From the NCBI GenBank assembly GCA_002897115.2, contig BCIH01000008.1, forward strand, positions 669,330 to 733,329: 64,000 nucleotides of DNA, given 5' to 3'. The notes beneath the pieces are model-generated. The model searched no databases. It saw nothing but the letters and a program-made list of their open reading frames with translations, and was not told where the DNA came from. Numbering within the stretch: the stretch's first letter is position 1; each line of letters opens with the position of its first letter. This stretch comes from Prototheca cutis (taxonomy: Eukaryota; Chlorophyta; Trebouxiophyceae; Chlorellales; Chlorellaceae). A program made the translations under genes and the position numbers. Below are positions 46,103 to 58,957 of this stretch, piece after piece.

Positions 46103-47034
46103 TCACTGTGTTTCATGCACGCGTCGAGACTACACACAAAGGAACAAATGAGTCAAGGCACTCCACAGAATTTGATGCCGGCAAAGGGGGAGGGGGAAGG
46201 CCACATGGTACCATATCATGGAATAGTCAAAATAGGCCGGCAGGAATAGGGAAAACTTTCCTATTGGCAGAGGCATTCGTGCATGGGTCGCAAAACAGGT
46301 GTGTGTGTGTGTGGGGGGGGAGAAGGGGGGTTGAAGGGCCGCGGGCTCTCCCCGGCCTTCAGATTCACAAAATTCTTAAGAGCAAGACACAAGAAGAGCA
46401 TTTCAGGAAGAAATAGAGGGAAAATCAGCAGTAGAATAAACTTCTGGAAGGGCTCCCAACGGGGCCTTGCTCGCTACTATTCATTCGTAAGAAGGCTTGC
46501 GCGCAGGGGCGGCAGCAGGGCGGGGCATGCAGGTTCCCTCCTGCTGCACCGTCACCCATCCGCACCCGGCCGGGCAGAGTGTGAAAATCATCAACGGCCC
46601 CCGGCGTGTGGCACGGGGTCTCCAACAAACGCTGGACATCGCCGTCGCCCCGGTGCCGGCCAAGTCCGTGGCGGGCCGGCTACCCAGCGAGCCGCACGAT
46701 AGAAAAGGGTCAGGCAGTCTAGGCGACTGGACGCATCGACACATGTGTGGGTTTTGTTTGGGAGAAACAGGGAGACGGTGTCTGTCCCCCCCCCCCTTCC
46801 CGGGCGCGATGACGCCGGCCGATGCCAGAGGTCCAAATGAAAACTGCGTGGGCGCAGGTGCACCTCGTGCATGTGAGCGGGCTCTAAGCTTTGTTGCGGC
46901 GCAAGGACAGGAGTTTTCTGGAAGCGACGTCGATACTCAACACGGCGATCCATCGCGGCACCGGCGGTCGAGCGCCGAACAAGAGGACGCGGCGTGCTCG
47001 CTGTGATGCCCCGGGCCGAGGAGGGTGCTCGGCC
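46103..47034. other. Convergent intergenic region, possible unrecognised coding sequence
   Basis: 0.9 kb between the stops of mTERF and the bZIP gene, with a G-rich run at 46312-46328. On the + strand 46560-46700 reads SVKIINGPRRVARG, weakly KOW-like, but no gene model could be built. Confidence 0.35.
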
Positions 47035-49914
47035 TCAGTGCTGGCAGTGCAGGTCGGTGCGCATGAGCAGGGCGTCGTCGCCGTCTTCGCTGTCTGCGCG
47101 TGGGGCGGGGGGGAGATCCTCGCCGCCGTTTCCACTGGCGAAAAAGCCGTGCGCCGGCAGCGGCGGCAGGGGCATGCTGGCATACTCCTCCAGGGACATG
47201 CCCAACTCCATGGCCGCACACGTCCCAATAATATTAGCCTGCAGTGCATGGCATTGCATTGTAGTGGGGGTTTATCTTGGTGGATTACCGGTGGGCAGTC
47301 CCGGTCTTCCGGTGTCTGGCGACAGATCGGGTTACAGCCCTTGAACGCGTTCCCGGCCTGCCACCCACACATACCCAGATGTCATCGCCCCCCCTTCCGC
47401 ACAAAGGAAACAAAGGAAAACAGACAACTTCGTACCTGGGGGTAGTATGGCCATGCGAGGACAAAGAGGAGAGCCTTTTGCACAGGAAAATCAAGCTGTC
47501 GTATCAAGGCCGCCTGGAAGGCGCAGGACGCGACGTGTTCGGCTTGGATACCCTGCATCAGGCCCTGCGTGGCTTCGACGGCTGAAGTGACATGGGGCAC
47601 GTAGTACACCTGGGGCAGCACACGCGCCGTTCGAAACTGCGGGTCACGCAGGGCGGCCAGCAGCTCGGCGCGGCGATGCAGGATCTCCTGCTCCTGGACC
47701 AGAAACTCGCGGTGCGCGGCGACGATGCCACGCAGCTGCTCGGGGCGCAGGCACAGCCGGCGCAGGATCCCCCGCCAGACGCCCACGTCTTGGCTCTCGG
47801 CTGCCCCAATCTCCCCCGTGTCGACACGTACCGCCTGCAGCTTCATCGCGTTGTCAGGGAACAGCACTGCCTGCTGCCAGGCCAGCAGGCCCATCCGCCG
47901 CAGCAGCATCCCGGCACGGCGAAATTCGTCGCGAGAGAAGTAGTACGTGTCGGGACCGTGGTGCACCACCACACCCTCCCTCAGCGCCAGCTGCATCTCC
48001 TTTGTCCGCAGCGCACCCCCTGCGGCTCTCCCCGGGGTGGTGGCAGCGCCAGGTGCGGAGCTGCGCCCAGAACCAGCCCCAGGGCCCACTCCAGGCCCCA
48101 GCATGGTGCGGCCCCGGCCGGGACCTGTGGCCTCCACGAGCGTCGAGGCCAGCGTGTCCCACAGTCCCGCCGAGCCCGGATCAGTGGTGTCGACGTGCAG
48201 GGGCGTGTCCTCGCCGGACGAACTGGCGCCCGAATCACGGGTCGCGGCGCCGCCGCCACACGCCACACCGCTGCTCTCCGATACCGCGGAACTCGCGGTA
48301 GACTGCGTCCCCACACCAGTGACGGCATCCGTGCCGGAGGACGCCTGCAGGGCTTCCTCTCCGCTGCCCACAGGCAGCTCGGTGAACACGGCGGCCGGGG
48401 GGGCAGTCATAGAAGCTGGGCCACCAACTCTGCCAATTTCACCGATGCTACCGCCAGTAGAGGACGCCGGACCTTTGGTCACAGGCGAAGAGGGCTTGCT
48501 GCCCGGGCTGCCAGGGCCAACGGCGGCATTACGGGCAGCCTCCAGCGTGCGCCCCAGTCCTTGGACGATCTCCTTCATGTCCTCGCAGACCTTTTCCATG
48601 GGCGGCGGCTCGCGCACGCGCCCCTCCTTGTCCACGTTGTCGCGGTAGCCCCCGGGGTTGTAGCGCATGAGCACCTCGGGCTCGTAAATCCCCGGCACCG
48701 TGCGCTCGCGGATGACATGCATCACGCCCAGCCCCGCATGTGTGATCACGGGGCCCCGGTCCTCGGCGCGTGCGGCAGTCTCCAGCGCCGCAACCTGCTG
48801 GTCCTTGTGCTCCAGCAGCCGCTCGAGCAGGGCCTGCTTCTTCAGCGCCGCTGCGCGCGTCAGGTTGACGCCCTCGAGCTCCTGCGCCAGCTCCGCAACG
48901 GAGGCCTCCGTCGCCGCCATGCGCTGCTTCTGCTTGTCGCGGAAACGCTTCTGCGCCTCGCGCGCACGCAGCTGCTTTGCGGTCAGGGTCGACGTGTCAA
49001 AGGGCCGACGGCCGCGGCGTTTGGGCGCCGGCGCCGTGGCACCAGGGGCCTCGCTGCCAGTCGCGATGCTTGAAGACGCCGGGCCCGAATCTTGGTATTG
49101 CTGTTGGTGCGTCGCACTCATACCGCCCACAGCCCCCAGGCCTGTTGCGGGGTCCCAGCCTGCCGCCACCGCCGTCGCTCCACCGGGCAGCACGCCGGGC
49201 TGGGGGGCACCGACGGCGGAGGGGCTGACGGGGACCATGGCCGGCGGGCAGGGGTGCAACGTGGGCAGGGGCATGCCCTGCGCCGCCGCCTGCATCGCGT
49301 ACGCTTCGCTCACCGAGTACAGGTGCCGGATGTCGTCCACCGACAAGCCCGTCAGCCCCGCGCCTCGCAGCAGTGCCGCAAACTCGATCTGCTGCTCCGT
49401 CAAGCCCGTGGCCTGCACCACCATGGGGGGCACCGGCTGCGGCGCGAGCGGGGCAGCGCCGCCGGGGCCGCCCCCGGCGGCCGCCATCATCGTCCCAGCC
49501 TGCAGGCGCAGCGTGTCCTGCAGCAGGTTGTGCTGGGGCAAGGGAACCCCAGCGTCCAGATCAAGCTTCGTCTCCGTCTGCGAGGGGCAAAGAATGTGTG
49601 TGTCTGTGTGTGAAGGGGCCCCCGACCATGAGCCGAAAGAGGGCAATGGTTGCATGCCTGGGGCGTAGGCTGGGAAGCCCATGCCAAAACCGTGCTCCTA
49701 GACCCGCCATGTTGCGGCACAAAACGCTCACCTCCTGCTTAATCCAGTTTTCTCCGCCTTGTTCAAGGTTGCCGCTCTCCGACATTCGCTCCACGGTCAC
49801 GGGGAGGGGCACGTCGAGGCTCGTCTCGAAGTGCAGGCCGCGACCGTCGGGGCCCAGGGCGGCCAGCAGGTCATCAAGGCTGGATGACGCGGGCAAACTC
49901 ATAGTTGCGTTCAT
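47035..49914 (-). CDS. bZIP transcription factor
   Basis: Nuclear DNA-binding protein. Three exons, right to left: 49914-49732, 49577-47436, 47238-47035; 842 aa. After an acidic N-terminus and Ala/Gly/Pro-rich regions comes a nuclear-localisation-like KRRGRRPFD. Then the basic region KQLRAREAQKRFRDKQKQR (minus strand, about 48978-48922) and a leucine-zipper-like heptad helix VAELAQELEGVNLTRAAALK. The usual invariant Asn of the basic region (N-x7-R) is Ala here. A second conserved block, YRDNVDKEGRVREPPPMEKV, and a C-terminal helical domain (about 47560-47980, with EQLRGIVAAHREFLVQEQEI) resemble large algal bZIP proteins, but I know no function for them. Between them is a long Ser/Gly/Thr-rich linker. 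Confidence 0.8.
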
Positions 49915-50857
49915 GTATCACAACGTGCACGGCGCACAGCACCAACTGTGGCGGGATGAGGACATAAAACGGCCCCTGCCCAGCGGACACCACTGCAACG
50001 TTGCTCAGCCCACACGCTCTCGTCGAACCCGGAAACAAGTCAAAATTGCCTTAAATATCACATGTGAATGATGTTGTGCAGCGGAACGCCATCATGCCTC
50101 TCGAACTCGAAGAGCAGCGTTATCCACCGGTGAGTAGGGCGTGCCTCTCGTAAGCATGGACCAAAAAGTTACAAAGTCTTATCGGTTCCTGGTGAGCCCC
50201 AGGGCAAGTTGATGTCATGTTCATCCACAGTCCAGCTTTCAAGCATTTCATTCAGGCGCACAAGTTGCACTTTTCGGCTTTGGAATACCCTTTGGATGTT
50301 CCGTGAGATTGTCCAAGTATTAGGTGAGTTTTTATCGTCAAGAATGCAGAGCACAGACGGTGCATCATGTGCCTCCTGCCAATGCTACACCATCCTCTAC
50401 CCCATTCCCGAGGACAGAATACACACCATTCCCTGCTGCCGCTTGTACATTATGTGAGAGAAGATCTCGCATCAACACTTTTGCCATGCCGGCGTCAAGA
50501 CAAAGTGGTGAGGAGCTTTCCATGAGGAAGCAGCCTCACGTCCAAAGTAGGTCGACTAAACAGAGAAGACACAGAATATAGATGCATCTTAGCTGCTCGC
50601 AGGGGTGTGGCCCTCCAAAGGTGTGGGAGCCTGCGTGCACGGTTCGGCCATGGGCACAGTTCAATCACCCTCACCCCGGTGGTGGCCGGCTTGTCATCAG
50701 TGGCCAACCAGATCGGTAGCGGTGCAGTAAATGCCGTGCCGTCTCTGCCTGCGAAACTCTCTTTCCTAACAAAATATATATATGACATCTTCATGGACAA
50801 TTAATATGTGCTAAGAGAGCGTTTTCGTCGACTCTGGGCCAAGGAGAACCCCCCATC
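49915..50857. promoter_or_regulatory. Divergent upstream region of bZIP (-) and CWC22 (+)
   Basis: 943 bases, AT-richer than the genes. A short + strand frame at 50095-50130 (MPLELEEQRYPP then a GTGAGT donor) and a 61-codon minus frame at 50169-50354 are protein-like, but neither could be extended to a consistent gene. Confidence 0.4.
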
Positions 50858-53800
50858 ATGGCTGGGGACTCACCGAGCCCCGCGAGGGGCTCCAGGCGCG
50901 GACGGGACAGCTCATCAGAGTACGTTGCAGGGATTACTGCAAGTTCATTTGGGATGCTCCATGCAGTGCGGGGCCGGCTGCACTGGTCGCGCCCGTGCAA
51001 GAAGGCCATCCTACCGACCTCATTCCGCAGGAGCAGGAGCAGCCGCGGGAGCAGCTCCTCCTCCCGGAGCAGGTCTTCGCGGTCCTACTCGAGGGGCTCG
51101 CGGTCTTCCAACAGCAGACGGAGGTGTGCGGGTTGTTACTGCCAAGGGCCAGTAGCTCTGAAGGTGGAGGGACGACGTGCATTGTTGCAGTGGACGAGAA
51201 CGGTCCTAATGATCGCGACCCTCTGAATAGATTTTGCCTGGGACTGTGTGTACACGGCCAGCGAGAACCTTTGAAATGTGTCGGGACATCACCGGACGTC
51301 CCCCATGTCCCCCACAGGTCTTCCTCCCGCAGCTCGTACACCAGTGACAGCCGCGGGAGCAGTCCCCGGCGGGGGAGGTCCCCCACCCCATCGCATCGCC
51401 GGCGCAGCAAGAGCAGGAGTGACAGGAACGGGAGCAATGATCGCTCGGACAGGCGGCGGGGCCGCAGTCGGTCTGACAGCCCCGTCCGCCGCGGCTCCCG
51501 CTCGCCGAGGGCTGAGCGCCGCAGGGGCGGCGACCGCATCGAGTACCATGATGACGACAGAGACCGATCTCCGGATGGCAGGCGCGAATTGAGACGTCAT
51601 TCACGGTCACCTCGACGGCGCTCGCCCGGTTCCCGGCGCCTGGGCCGGCACGCTGATCGCCGGCCCGAGGTCGTGGTACGCGGCCGGGGGTCGACGCACT
51701 ACCGTGGGGAGGACCGCAAGCCCAGCCGCCACGGGGGTTCCGCGCCTCAGCGGGCCGACCGGCGCGGTCGGTCGGCTTCCCCGCCGGGGACAAACGGCCG
51801 TGGCCCAGATCATCGCAGCAACGGCGCGGCGGATGCGGCCGCCGCCGGGCCAAAGGCCGCGGACCGACCTGCGCCTGCGGGCGGCGTCTACATCCCGCCC
51901 TTCAAGCTGGCTGCCATGCTGGCGGCTGCAGAGGACACATCCAGCGCGCAGTACCAGCGAATGACGTGGGACGCGCTGCGCAAGTCGCTCAACGGCCTCA
52001 TCAACAAGGTCAACGCCTCCAATATCAAGCACATCCTGCCCGAACTGTTTGGCGAGGTGGGTCGGCGTGTGTGGTGGTGTGGGGGGGATCCATTGGCGCT
52101 CCTGCATCGTCCCATCATCGCGTGATCCACGCGGTTTGAGCCCCTTCTCAACTGCCAGCCCAACCCCCCGCTCCCGTTGCTTTAAAAACAACATTGCAGA
52201 ACCTGGTTCGTGGGCGCGGCCTGTTCTGTCGCAGCCTAATGAAGTCGCAAGCCGCCAGCCCGTCCTTCACCCCCGTGTATGCGGCCTTGGTGGCTGTCGT
52301 CAACACCAAGTTTCCCGAGATTGGCGAGCTCCTGCTCCACCGCGTTGTGACCCAGTTCAAGCGGTCATACAAGCGTAACGACAAGCCCGTGTGCCTGGCG
52401 GCAGTGACGTTCATCGCGCACCTGATCAACCAGCAGGTGGCGCACGAGGTGCTGGCCCTGGAGATCCTCATGCTCCTGCTGGAGCGGCCCTCTGATGACA
52501 GCGTGGAGCTGGCGTCAGGGTTCCTGACCGAGGTCGGCGCTCTCCTGTCTGACCTGGCGCCCGGGGGGCTGGCCTCCGTGTTTGACCGGCTGCGGGCCAT
52601 ACTGCATGAGGGCGCCCTCGCCCCGCGCACGCAGTTCATCATTGAAAACCTTTTTGCCCTGCGCAAGGCCGGGTTTGAGAAGCAAGGGTGCGCTGGGCCC
52701 TGGTCGGGGTGATGGGGGCGTGATGGCATGGCAACGACGACTCCGGACTGACTGCATGTGTCGGAAAAGGAAGGAAGAAAGAAAGAAAGCAACATCCCCC
52801 CCACGCACACATCTTCACAGGCACCCAGCAGTGCCAGCTGAGCTGGATCTGGTGGAGACGGAGGACCAGATTACGCATGAGGTTTCGCTCGAGGACAAGC
52901 TGGAGACCAAGGTATAGAGTTGGGTTGGGGTTGCTGGAAGTCTTGGCGCTTGGGGGGAGGAGAGCGGGTGTGTTGCTGCCGTAAAGGAAAATCCTCCCCC
53001 CCCCCCACACACACAAAAAAGGCAAAACCCTACCAACCCCCCCCCCCCCCTTCTGCCACACGCCCACCCACCGAAATTTGTAGGTGGCGCTGGATGTCTT
53101 CAAGGAGGACCCCGAGTTTGCGCAGCATGAGGCCGAGTACCAAGCCATCAAGCAGGAGATTATGGGCGAGAGCGATGGCGAGCCTGGTGAAAGTGGCAGT
53201 GAGGAGGAAAGCGAGGAAGAGGACGAGGAGGAGGAGGAAGGCCCGGCGCCAGGGACAGCTGTCGCAGGGGGCGCCGTCGGTGGTCCCATCATCGACATGA
53301 CCGAGGCGGATCTCATCAACCTTCGCCGGACCATTTACTTGACCGTCATGTCAGCTTTGGATTTCGAAGAAGCAGGGCACAAGCTGCTCAAAATGGTAAG
53401 ACTGTGCGCGTGTGTGTTTTGGCGTGTGTCTGCCGGTGGTTTATGGAGCCATGCCCAAGGCACACAAACAAGGAAAACCATCACCAAAAATCAAACATCC
53501 TGAACTCAACAATCAAACCATCAACAGGGCATCCCTGCCGGACTGGAGATGGAGTTGTGCACGATGATCATCGAGTGCTGTTCGCAGGAGCGAACGTTCA
53601 TCAAGTACTATGCGCTGCTGGCGGAGCGATTTGCCAAGCTCAAGCGCGAGTACTGCGACTGTTTCAGCGAGTGCTTTGCACGCCAGTACGCGCTGATTCA
53701 CCGGTTGGAAACCAACAAGCTGCGGAACGTGGCCAAGTTCTTCGCCCACCTGGCGGCCACCGACGCCATTCCTTGGGCGGTGCTGTCGGGGGTTCGACTC

Positions 53801-54700
53801 ACGGAAGAAGACACCACTTCTTCCTCGCGCATCTTCATCAAGATCTTCTTCCAGGAACTGGTGGAGCACCTGGGCCTGCGCGGTCTGAACCAGCGCCTGT
53901 CAGACCCGGCCTGCCAAGACTGGTACGCTGGCATCTTCCCGGCCGACTCGGCGCGAAACATGCGCTTCTCCATCAACTTCTTCACCTCCATCGGCCTGGG
54001 CGGGCTCACGGACCGCATGCGCGAAACCCTGAAAAACCTGCCGGCACTTCTTGCCGCTCAAAAAGCCGCCCAGGCCGCCGCCGCTGCATCAGAGGGGTCC
54101 GAATCTGATTCTGGGACCGACAGCGCGTCTTCAGGAATGTCTTCCGGAACCTCTTCCGAAGCCTCTTCCGGAACGTCCTCGGGCACCTCTTCAGGCACCT
54201 CCTCAGGAGCCTCTTCAGGCACCTCTTCTGGAACATCCTCAGGAACACCCTCTGGAACATCTTCTGGAACCTCGGGCTCTGACAGCGAAGCTGATTCCGA
54301 CCGGCGAGGCCGTAGGGACCGGCCCCAAAAGGCATCCAGGGGTCGGCCGTCGCGAGCCAGCCCTTCCCCGCCACCCAGGCGCACAAGAGACAGTTCCTCG
54401 CCAGCATCGAGGCGCAACCGCCGCGACAGCCCCTCTCCGCTGCCGAGGAGCCGCCGTGAAAGCCTTTCCCCAGCACCAAGGCGCCGCCAGAGCAGTGCTT
54501 CTCCACCGAGGCGCCGTCGGGACAGCCGGTCTCCCCCTTACCGGGCCCGCAACAGCTCCCCTCCCCCCCCTCGCGGGCGCCACGACAGCCGATCGCCGGC
54601 TGCCAAACGACAGCGTGACCGTCAGTCCTCACCACCCAGGCGTCGGCGGCAGGACAGCCGGTCGCCGACACGGAGGCGGATCGATTCCCGCGATGCCTGA
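50858..54700 (+). CDS. CWC22: Pre-mRNA-splicing factor CWC22
   Basis: Spliceosome component that, in other eukaryotes, loads eIF4A3 for exon-junction complex assembly. Seven exons: 50858-50919, 51031-51123, 51318-52056, 52200-52687, 52821-52911, 53084-53395, 53528-54700; 985 aa. An N-terminal RS-rich domain (exons 1-3) leads to [13 protein letters not shown], then the MIF4G domain ([70 protein letters not shown]). An acidic linker follows, then the MA3 domain ([40 protein letters not shown]). The tail has SSGTSSGT repeats and a second RS domain. The donor of exon 4 is ambiguous between GC (52683) and GT (52688); phase is the same. TGTAA at 54729-54733. Confidence 0.93.
54121..54282. repeat. 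Coding Ser-Gly-Thr tandem repeats in CWC22
   Basis: Degenerate 12-base units encoding SSGT and variants (SSGA, SSEA, PSGT), in frame between the MA3 domain and the C-terminal RS domain. Confidence 0.85.
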
Positions 54701-55065
54701 TGGGTTCCTTGAGTATTGTTGCTGTGCTTGTAAACCCTCTGATCTCGCTGCACATGTGACGGACACACACACACGCGCATGCGCACACACGCTTGGATTA
54801 AGGCTGGCCTGTCACCCCCCAAACAGACAGCCCTGATTGCAGCGAAGTGCTGTGACAGTTGGCTATTCTATCCCGACAGCAGTAGTACTCCAGTAGAACT
54901 CTGTCAGTTACATCATTCTTCGGCAGCAGACCGCGCAGCGTGGGTGGAGAGGGTATTCTGGAAGAAGGAATGGCATAACTATGTCTCCACCCACCACCCG
55001 CACCAGGTCACGTGCGCAGCCCTCCGCGACTCCTCCAAAAAGAAAACTCGGCACCAGCAGCGTGT
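54701..55065. other. Convergent intergenic region with CWC22 polyadenylation motif
   Basis: 365 bases between stops. TGTAA at 54729-54733, 29 bases after the CWC22 stop, is a candidate green-algal polyadenylation signal. A short (AC)n run follows at about 54763-54792. Confidence 0.5.
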
Positions 55066-56167
55066 TTATGTGCTGGCAGCGACACCAACTACGGCGCGCG
55101 TCTCGGCGTCGCGGGCGATGCCTTGGGCGGAGTCGTACTCGGGGTCACGGACGCGGCGGTCGGCGCGACGTGCCTTGTCGAGCTCGACATCGTTAAAGCC
55201 CTTGGCGTTCTCCGCAGCATGCACGGCGGCCAGACGTGCATAGTCGGCAGCGGCCGCGCCGATGAATTCAGCCTCGCCGGGGGCCAGCTCGCGGAGGAAA
55301 CGCGCGGGGCTGCCGGCCCACACCTGCCCACTCGGCACGACGGTGCCGGGGGTGACCAGTGAACCAGCGGCCACGATACTCCGCGGCTCCAGGGTCGCAC
55401 CGTCCATGACCGTGGCACCCATGCCCACCACTACCTGGTCGCCGACCGTCGCGGCATGGATAACCGCACCGTGACCGATCGTCACGCGCGAGCCGATGCG
55501 TGTGGGCAGTTCCTTGCCCGCAGCATTGTGCTTGGCCACATGGATGACGGCATTGTCCTGAATATTCGTTTCCTCGCCAACCTCGATGCTGTTCACGTCG
55601 CCTGCCATGCATGTGGGGGGTGCGGGTGGGGTCATTGTTGGGTGAGTGGGGATGGGGATGGTACATGCGTTTGTGTGCGCTCGGGTGATCGTTCCGACGC
55701 GGTGGTTCCCAGGCACCAAGAGAACCACCGCCAGCGCAGCACGACCCCCACACAACCCCACCGGAACCCCACCAGGACAGCAGCTCACCTCTGAGGACCG
55801 TGCCATACCACACCGAGCTGCCGCTGCCCAGGGTGACGTTGCCGATGACGGAGGCGGAGGGGGCGATGAAGACCCGGTCGCCAATGGTGGGCTTGGCGCC
55901 AGCGTAGGGCAGCACCGTCTGGGCCTTGTTCACTGCAGCACGGTGGCAGGGGGTGGCAGTCCCAGGTCGGCAGGCCTGCAACGTCAGCAACCCCGCACGG
56001 TGCATGCCGAGACACGAACAAAAATCCATGCACTGGAAATGCAGGCCTCGCCCGCACTCACGTGTCTCCCTGTACCCCAACGAGCCCTGCAGGCCCAGGC
56101 CCAGCGAGTCGATGGCCTTGCCAGTGCTCCGCAGCACCGAACCCAGGGTCTTGAGGAAGGCTGCCAT
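55066..56167 (-). CDS. Gamma carbonic anhydrase (mitochondrial complex I type)
   Basis: Left-handed beta-helix protein of the gamma-CA domain of mitochondrial complex I. Three exons, right to left: 56167-56062, 55932-55789, 55601-55066; 261 aa, as in plant CA1/CA2. It starts MAAFLKTLGSVLRSTGKAID, the usual gamma-CA N-terminus, then YRETLNKAQTVL and FIAPSASVIGNVTLGSGSSV. The active-site region is NIQDNAVIHVAKHN ... VTIGHGAVIHAATVGD, with the three His expected to bind metal, followed by VVVGMGATVMDGATLE and GQVWAGSPARFLREL. Because all three His are kept, an active enzyme is possible, unlike plant CAL subunits. The C-terminus continues past the helix. Divergent from AP-2 mu with 664 bases between. 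Confidence 0.92.
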
Positions 56168-56831
56168 TGCTGTTGCAGGCACTGCTTCCAGGGAAGACCA
56201 CCTAAAACGAGCCTGCGCAGCTCAAGGGCCGGGCGGTGCTTACGGTGGGGCCTGCCTGCCTGGTGACGCCACCCCGTCCTTGCAAGCCCGGGCTGCGCTC
56301 TGATGGGCACACCCACGCGCACTGCTCACAGTACTTTACAATCCGTTCACAAAAGGCGATCCCTGGACCTGGCCGAGCAGCGACGTTGGGGCAGGAGCGC
56401 AAGAGGGCTTTTTACTAAGTACTCTCCCTCCCGCCCTTTCTCTCCGACTCGTCTATTGCTGCTGCGAGATTTGCCAGAGCCCCGGCCCGGCGCTGGGAGA
56501 GCCAGCTGAGATCGGGGCCCACGAGGGATCCCACCCCATGGCCATAGCGCCGACTCCCTGCTCGCCAGCAAAGTGCTGTTTTAAGATCACGACACGCCTT
56601 GTGTTTGCAGTGTGCGCAGCGGCAATGCCCTGCCACTGAAGCTGCTTGCGTATGGTTGACCCTCGGCACGCGCTTCTGGGCTGAGATCAAGCGTGTTCGG
56701 CCAGATCAGCTGGAGCAAGAAAAGCGACTTGATTCTGCGCAATCTTGACGGACTATTTGCTGCAGAGGTTGGCGTTGCTGCGAGCTCCTCAGGCCTGTCG
56801 CCCCTGCTGAGCGCTGTGAAGCGATCCCTCG
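56168..56831. promoter_or_regulatory. Divergent upstream region of gamma-CA (-) and AP-2 mu (+)
   Basis: 664 bases between two start codons. A + strand frame from 56693 runs in a different frame from AP-2 mu and looks non-coding. No distinct element. Confidence 0.45.
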
Positions 56832-58903
56832 ATGGACTCGCTGGGCGCTGTGTATTTTATCAGCGGTCGGGGCGACGTCCTCATCCAGCGCACGTACCGC
56901 GACGACATAGAGTGCGTCGGCTGTGTGATTGCGCGCCAGGTTGGCGCGTCTCAAGAGATCCCAGTGGGGTGGTGGCATGTGCGGGTGCGTGTGTGGGCCT
57001 CCATCTCCAGGCGGACTCAACTGGACTCACACTGACCACACCATACCAATCCTGGACCCCATTTTATTACAACATCTGCAGGAAGAACGTGGCAGCGGCG
57101 TTCCGGACCAACGTGATCAATGCCAAAACCACAGACATCGCGAGCAGTGCCCCCGTTCGCCAGCTTCTGGGCTTCACCTTTGTCTACCTCCGGGCTGGCA
57201 GCATTTACCTCCTAGCCCTCACCAAGACCAACAGCAACGTCATGATGACGCTCCAGTTTCTGAGCAAAATGGTTGAGCTGGTGAAATCCTATTGCCACGG
57301 AGATTTCAATGAGGAGGTGGGTTATTGGTGGAGGGGTGGGGGTATTTGATGGGATGCTGCTGGTTTCTATCACAAGGCACGTCCAATGCCCCTCAAAACA
57401 ATTTAATAGATCAGCCGATGAATGAATCACGGAACAACAGGTTGTCAAGGCAAACTTTGTGCTCATTTACGAGCTGCTGGATGAGGTGATGGACTTTGGC
57501 TACCCTCAGATCACGGATGCCAGCGTGTTGAAGTCGCTGATCTTCCAAAAAGTAAGCTGGGGTTCAGGGGACTGCAGGGTGGGTTGCCTCCATGGGGCGC
57601 ACACTACTGAGTGAATTGATGATGCTGGAAAAGGGGGACCGCATATTCCCACCTGAAGCGAGCGTGCATGCCCCGATGGCAATGTCCCTGGGAATCTACA
57701 TGAACAAATAAACGTCACTCTTTTGTTTCAGGGATTTGTGCTGGAGTCTACAAAGAAGAAGCGCGAGGCGGCTGCGCAGAATGCGACGCTCCAGGTGAGG
57801 CCTTTCTGCTTGGTTGTTCATGGTTTTGCATGGGTTGCGGAGGACACTTCCTTGACATGCACAGGCATTGATGGAAGGGCAATTCCCTGGATTCGGCCGT
57901 ACATGATGCAGGTGTCACGACGGCCGACCCCAAGTCAAACTGCCCCGAAACCTTTGCCTCTCCATCCGTAGGTTACCGGCGCGGTGGGCTGGCGGGCAGA
58001 AAACATCAAGTATAAGAAGAATGAGGTATTCCTCGATGCGATCGAGACGGTCAACATGCTCATGAGCGCACAGGGAACGTGAGTTCTTCTTTTGTGGAGA
58101 AGCTGATGGCTGATTTTTTGGGGGCCCAAGGAGCCTGGTGACAGGGCCCTGGGATCCTGCAGGGGATTGCCATGGGCCTTGCATGCCCATGGCATCCATG
58201 GATGGATTTCAACACGGTCCCATCCCGTGCATGCAATCGCTCATTCTTCCTTTCCTTTCCCCACCATCCCCACGTGCGTGCAGTGTGCTGCGCTGCGATG
58301 TGCAGGGCCGGGTAGTCATGAAGTGCTTCCTGTCTGGCATGCCGGACGTGAAGCTGGGTCTGAATGACTCGCTCGAGGACGTCACCTTCCACCCCTGTGT
58401 CAACCTGGGCCGCTTCCAGGCGGAGCAGGTGGTGTCTTTCGTGCCGCCAGATGGCGAGTTTGAGCTCATGAAGTACCGGTGCACAGGTGCGCTGGATGGG
58501 GACCAACGGGTGGATGGATGCGTACAGTGGTTTTGACTTTGGGGCGTGGCGGGAGCGACGAACCCTGGGTCGGTCTCGTCGCTGCAACAGCGCAGCCAGG
58601 ACTCTGGCGCCATTTCCTGGAACCAGCGTACCGAAAAACCTGCCTGCGCCGACCTGCCTGGTCCCTCAACTACATGCAGAGGGCATCAACCTGCCCTTCA
58701 AGTCGGTGGTCCTGGTGTCGGAGCGCGGCCGGACGCGGCTGGAAGTCAGCGTGAAGCTGCGCAGCACCTTTCCCAGCAACCTCTTTGCCACGAACGTCAT
58801 CGCCCTCATCCCAGTGCCCGAGCAGACGGCGCGCGCGACCTTCCAGATCAGCACAGGTTTGTTTCTTTGTTCTCGCTGCAGGGAGTTGCAGAGAGAGAGA
58901 GAG

Positions 58904-58957
<54 letters not shown>

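Noticed and set aside
46560..46700. Possible KOW-like domain (SVKIINGPRRVARG) on the + strand
   Set aside because: Only about 15 residues look right and no flanking exon, start or stop fits. An HMM search would be needed.
47592..49073. A 493-codon + strand frame
   Set aside because: It is the complement of the bZIP gene's large exon, has His/Arg-rich shadow composition and no domain.
50095..50354. Small gene between bZIP and CWC22 on either strand
   Set aside because: Protein-like fragments occur in frames on both strands, but no phase-consistent exon chain with start and stop could be built on either strand beyond a single 61-codon minus frame.
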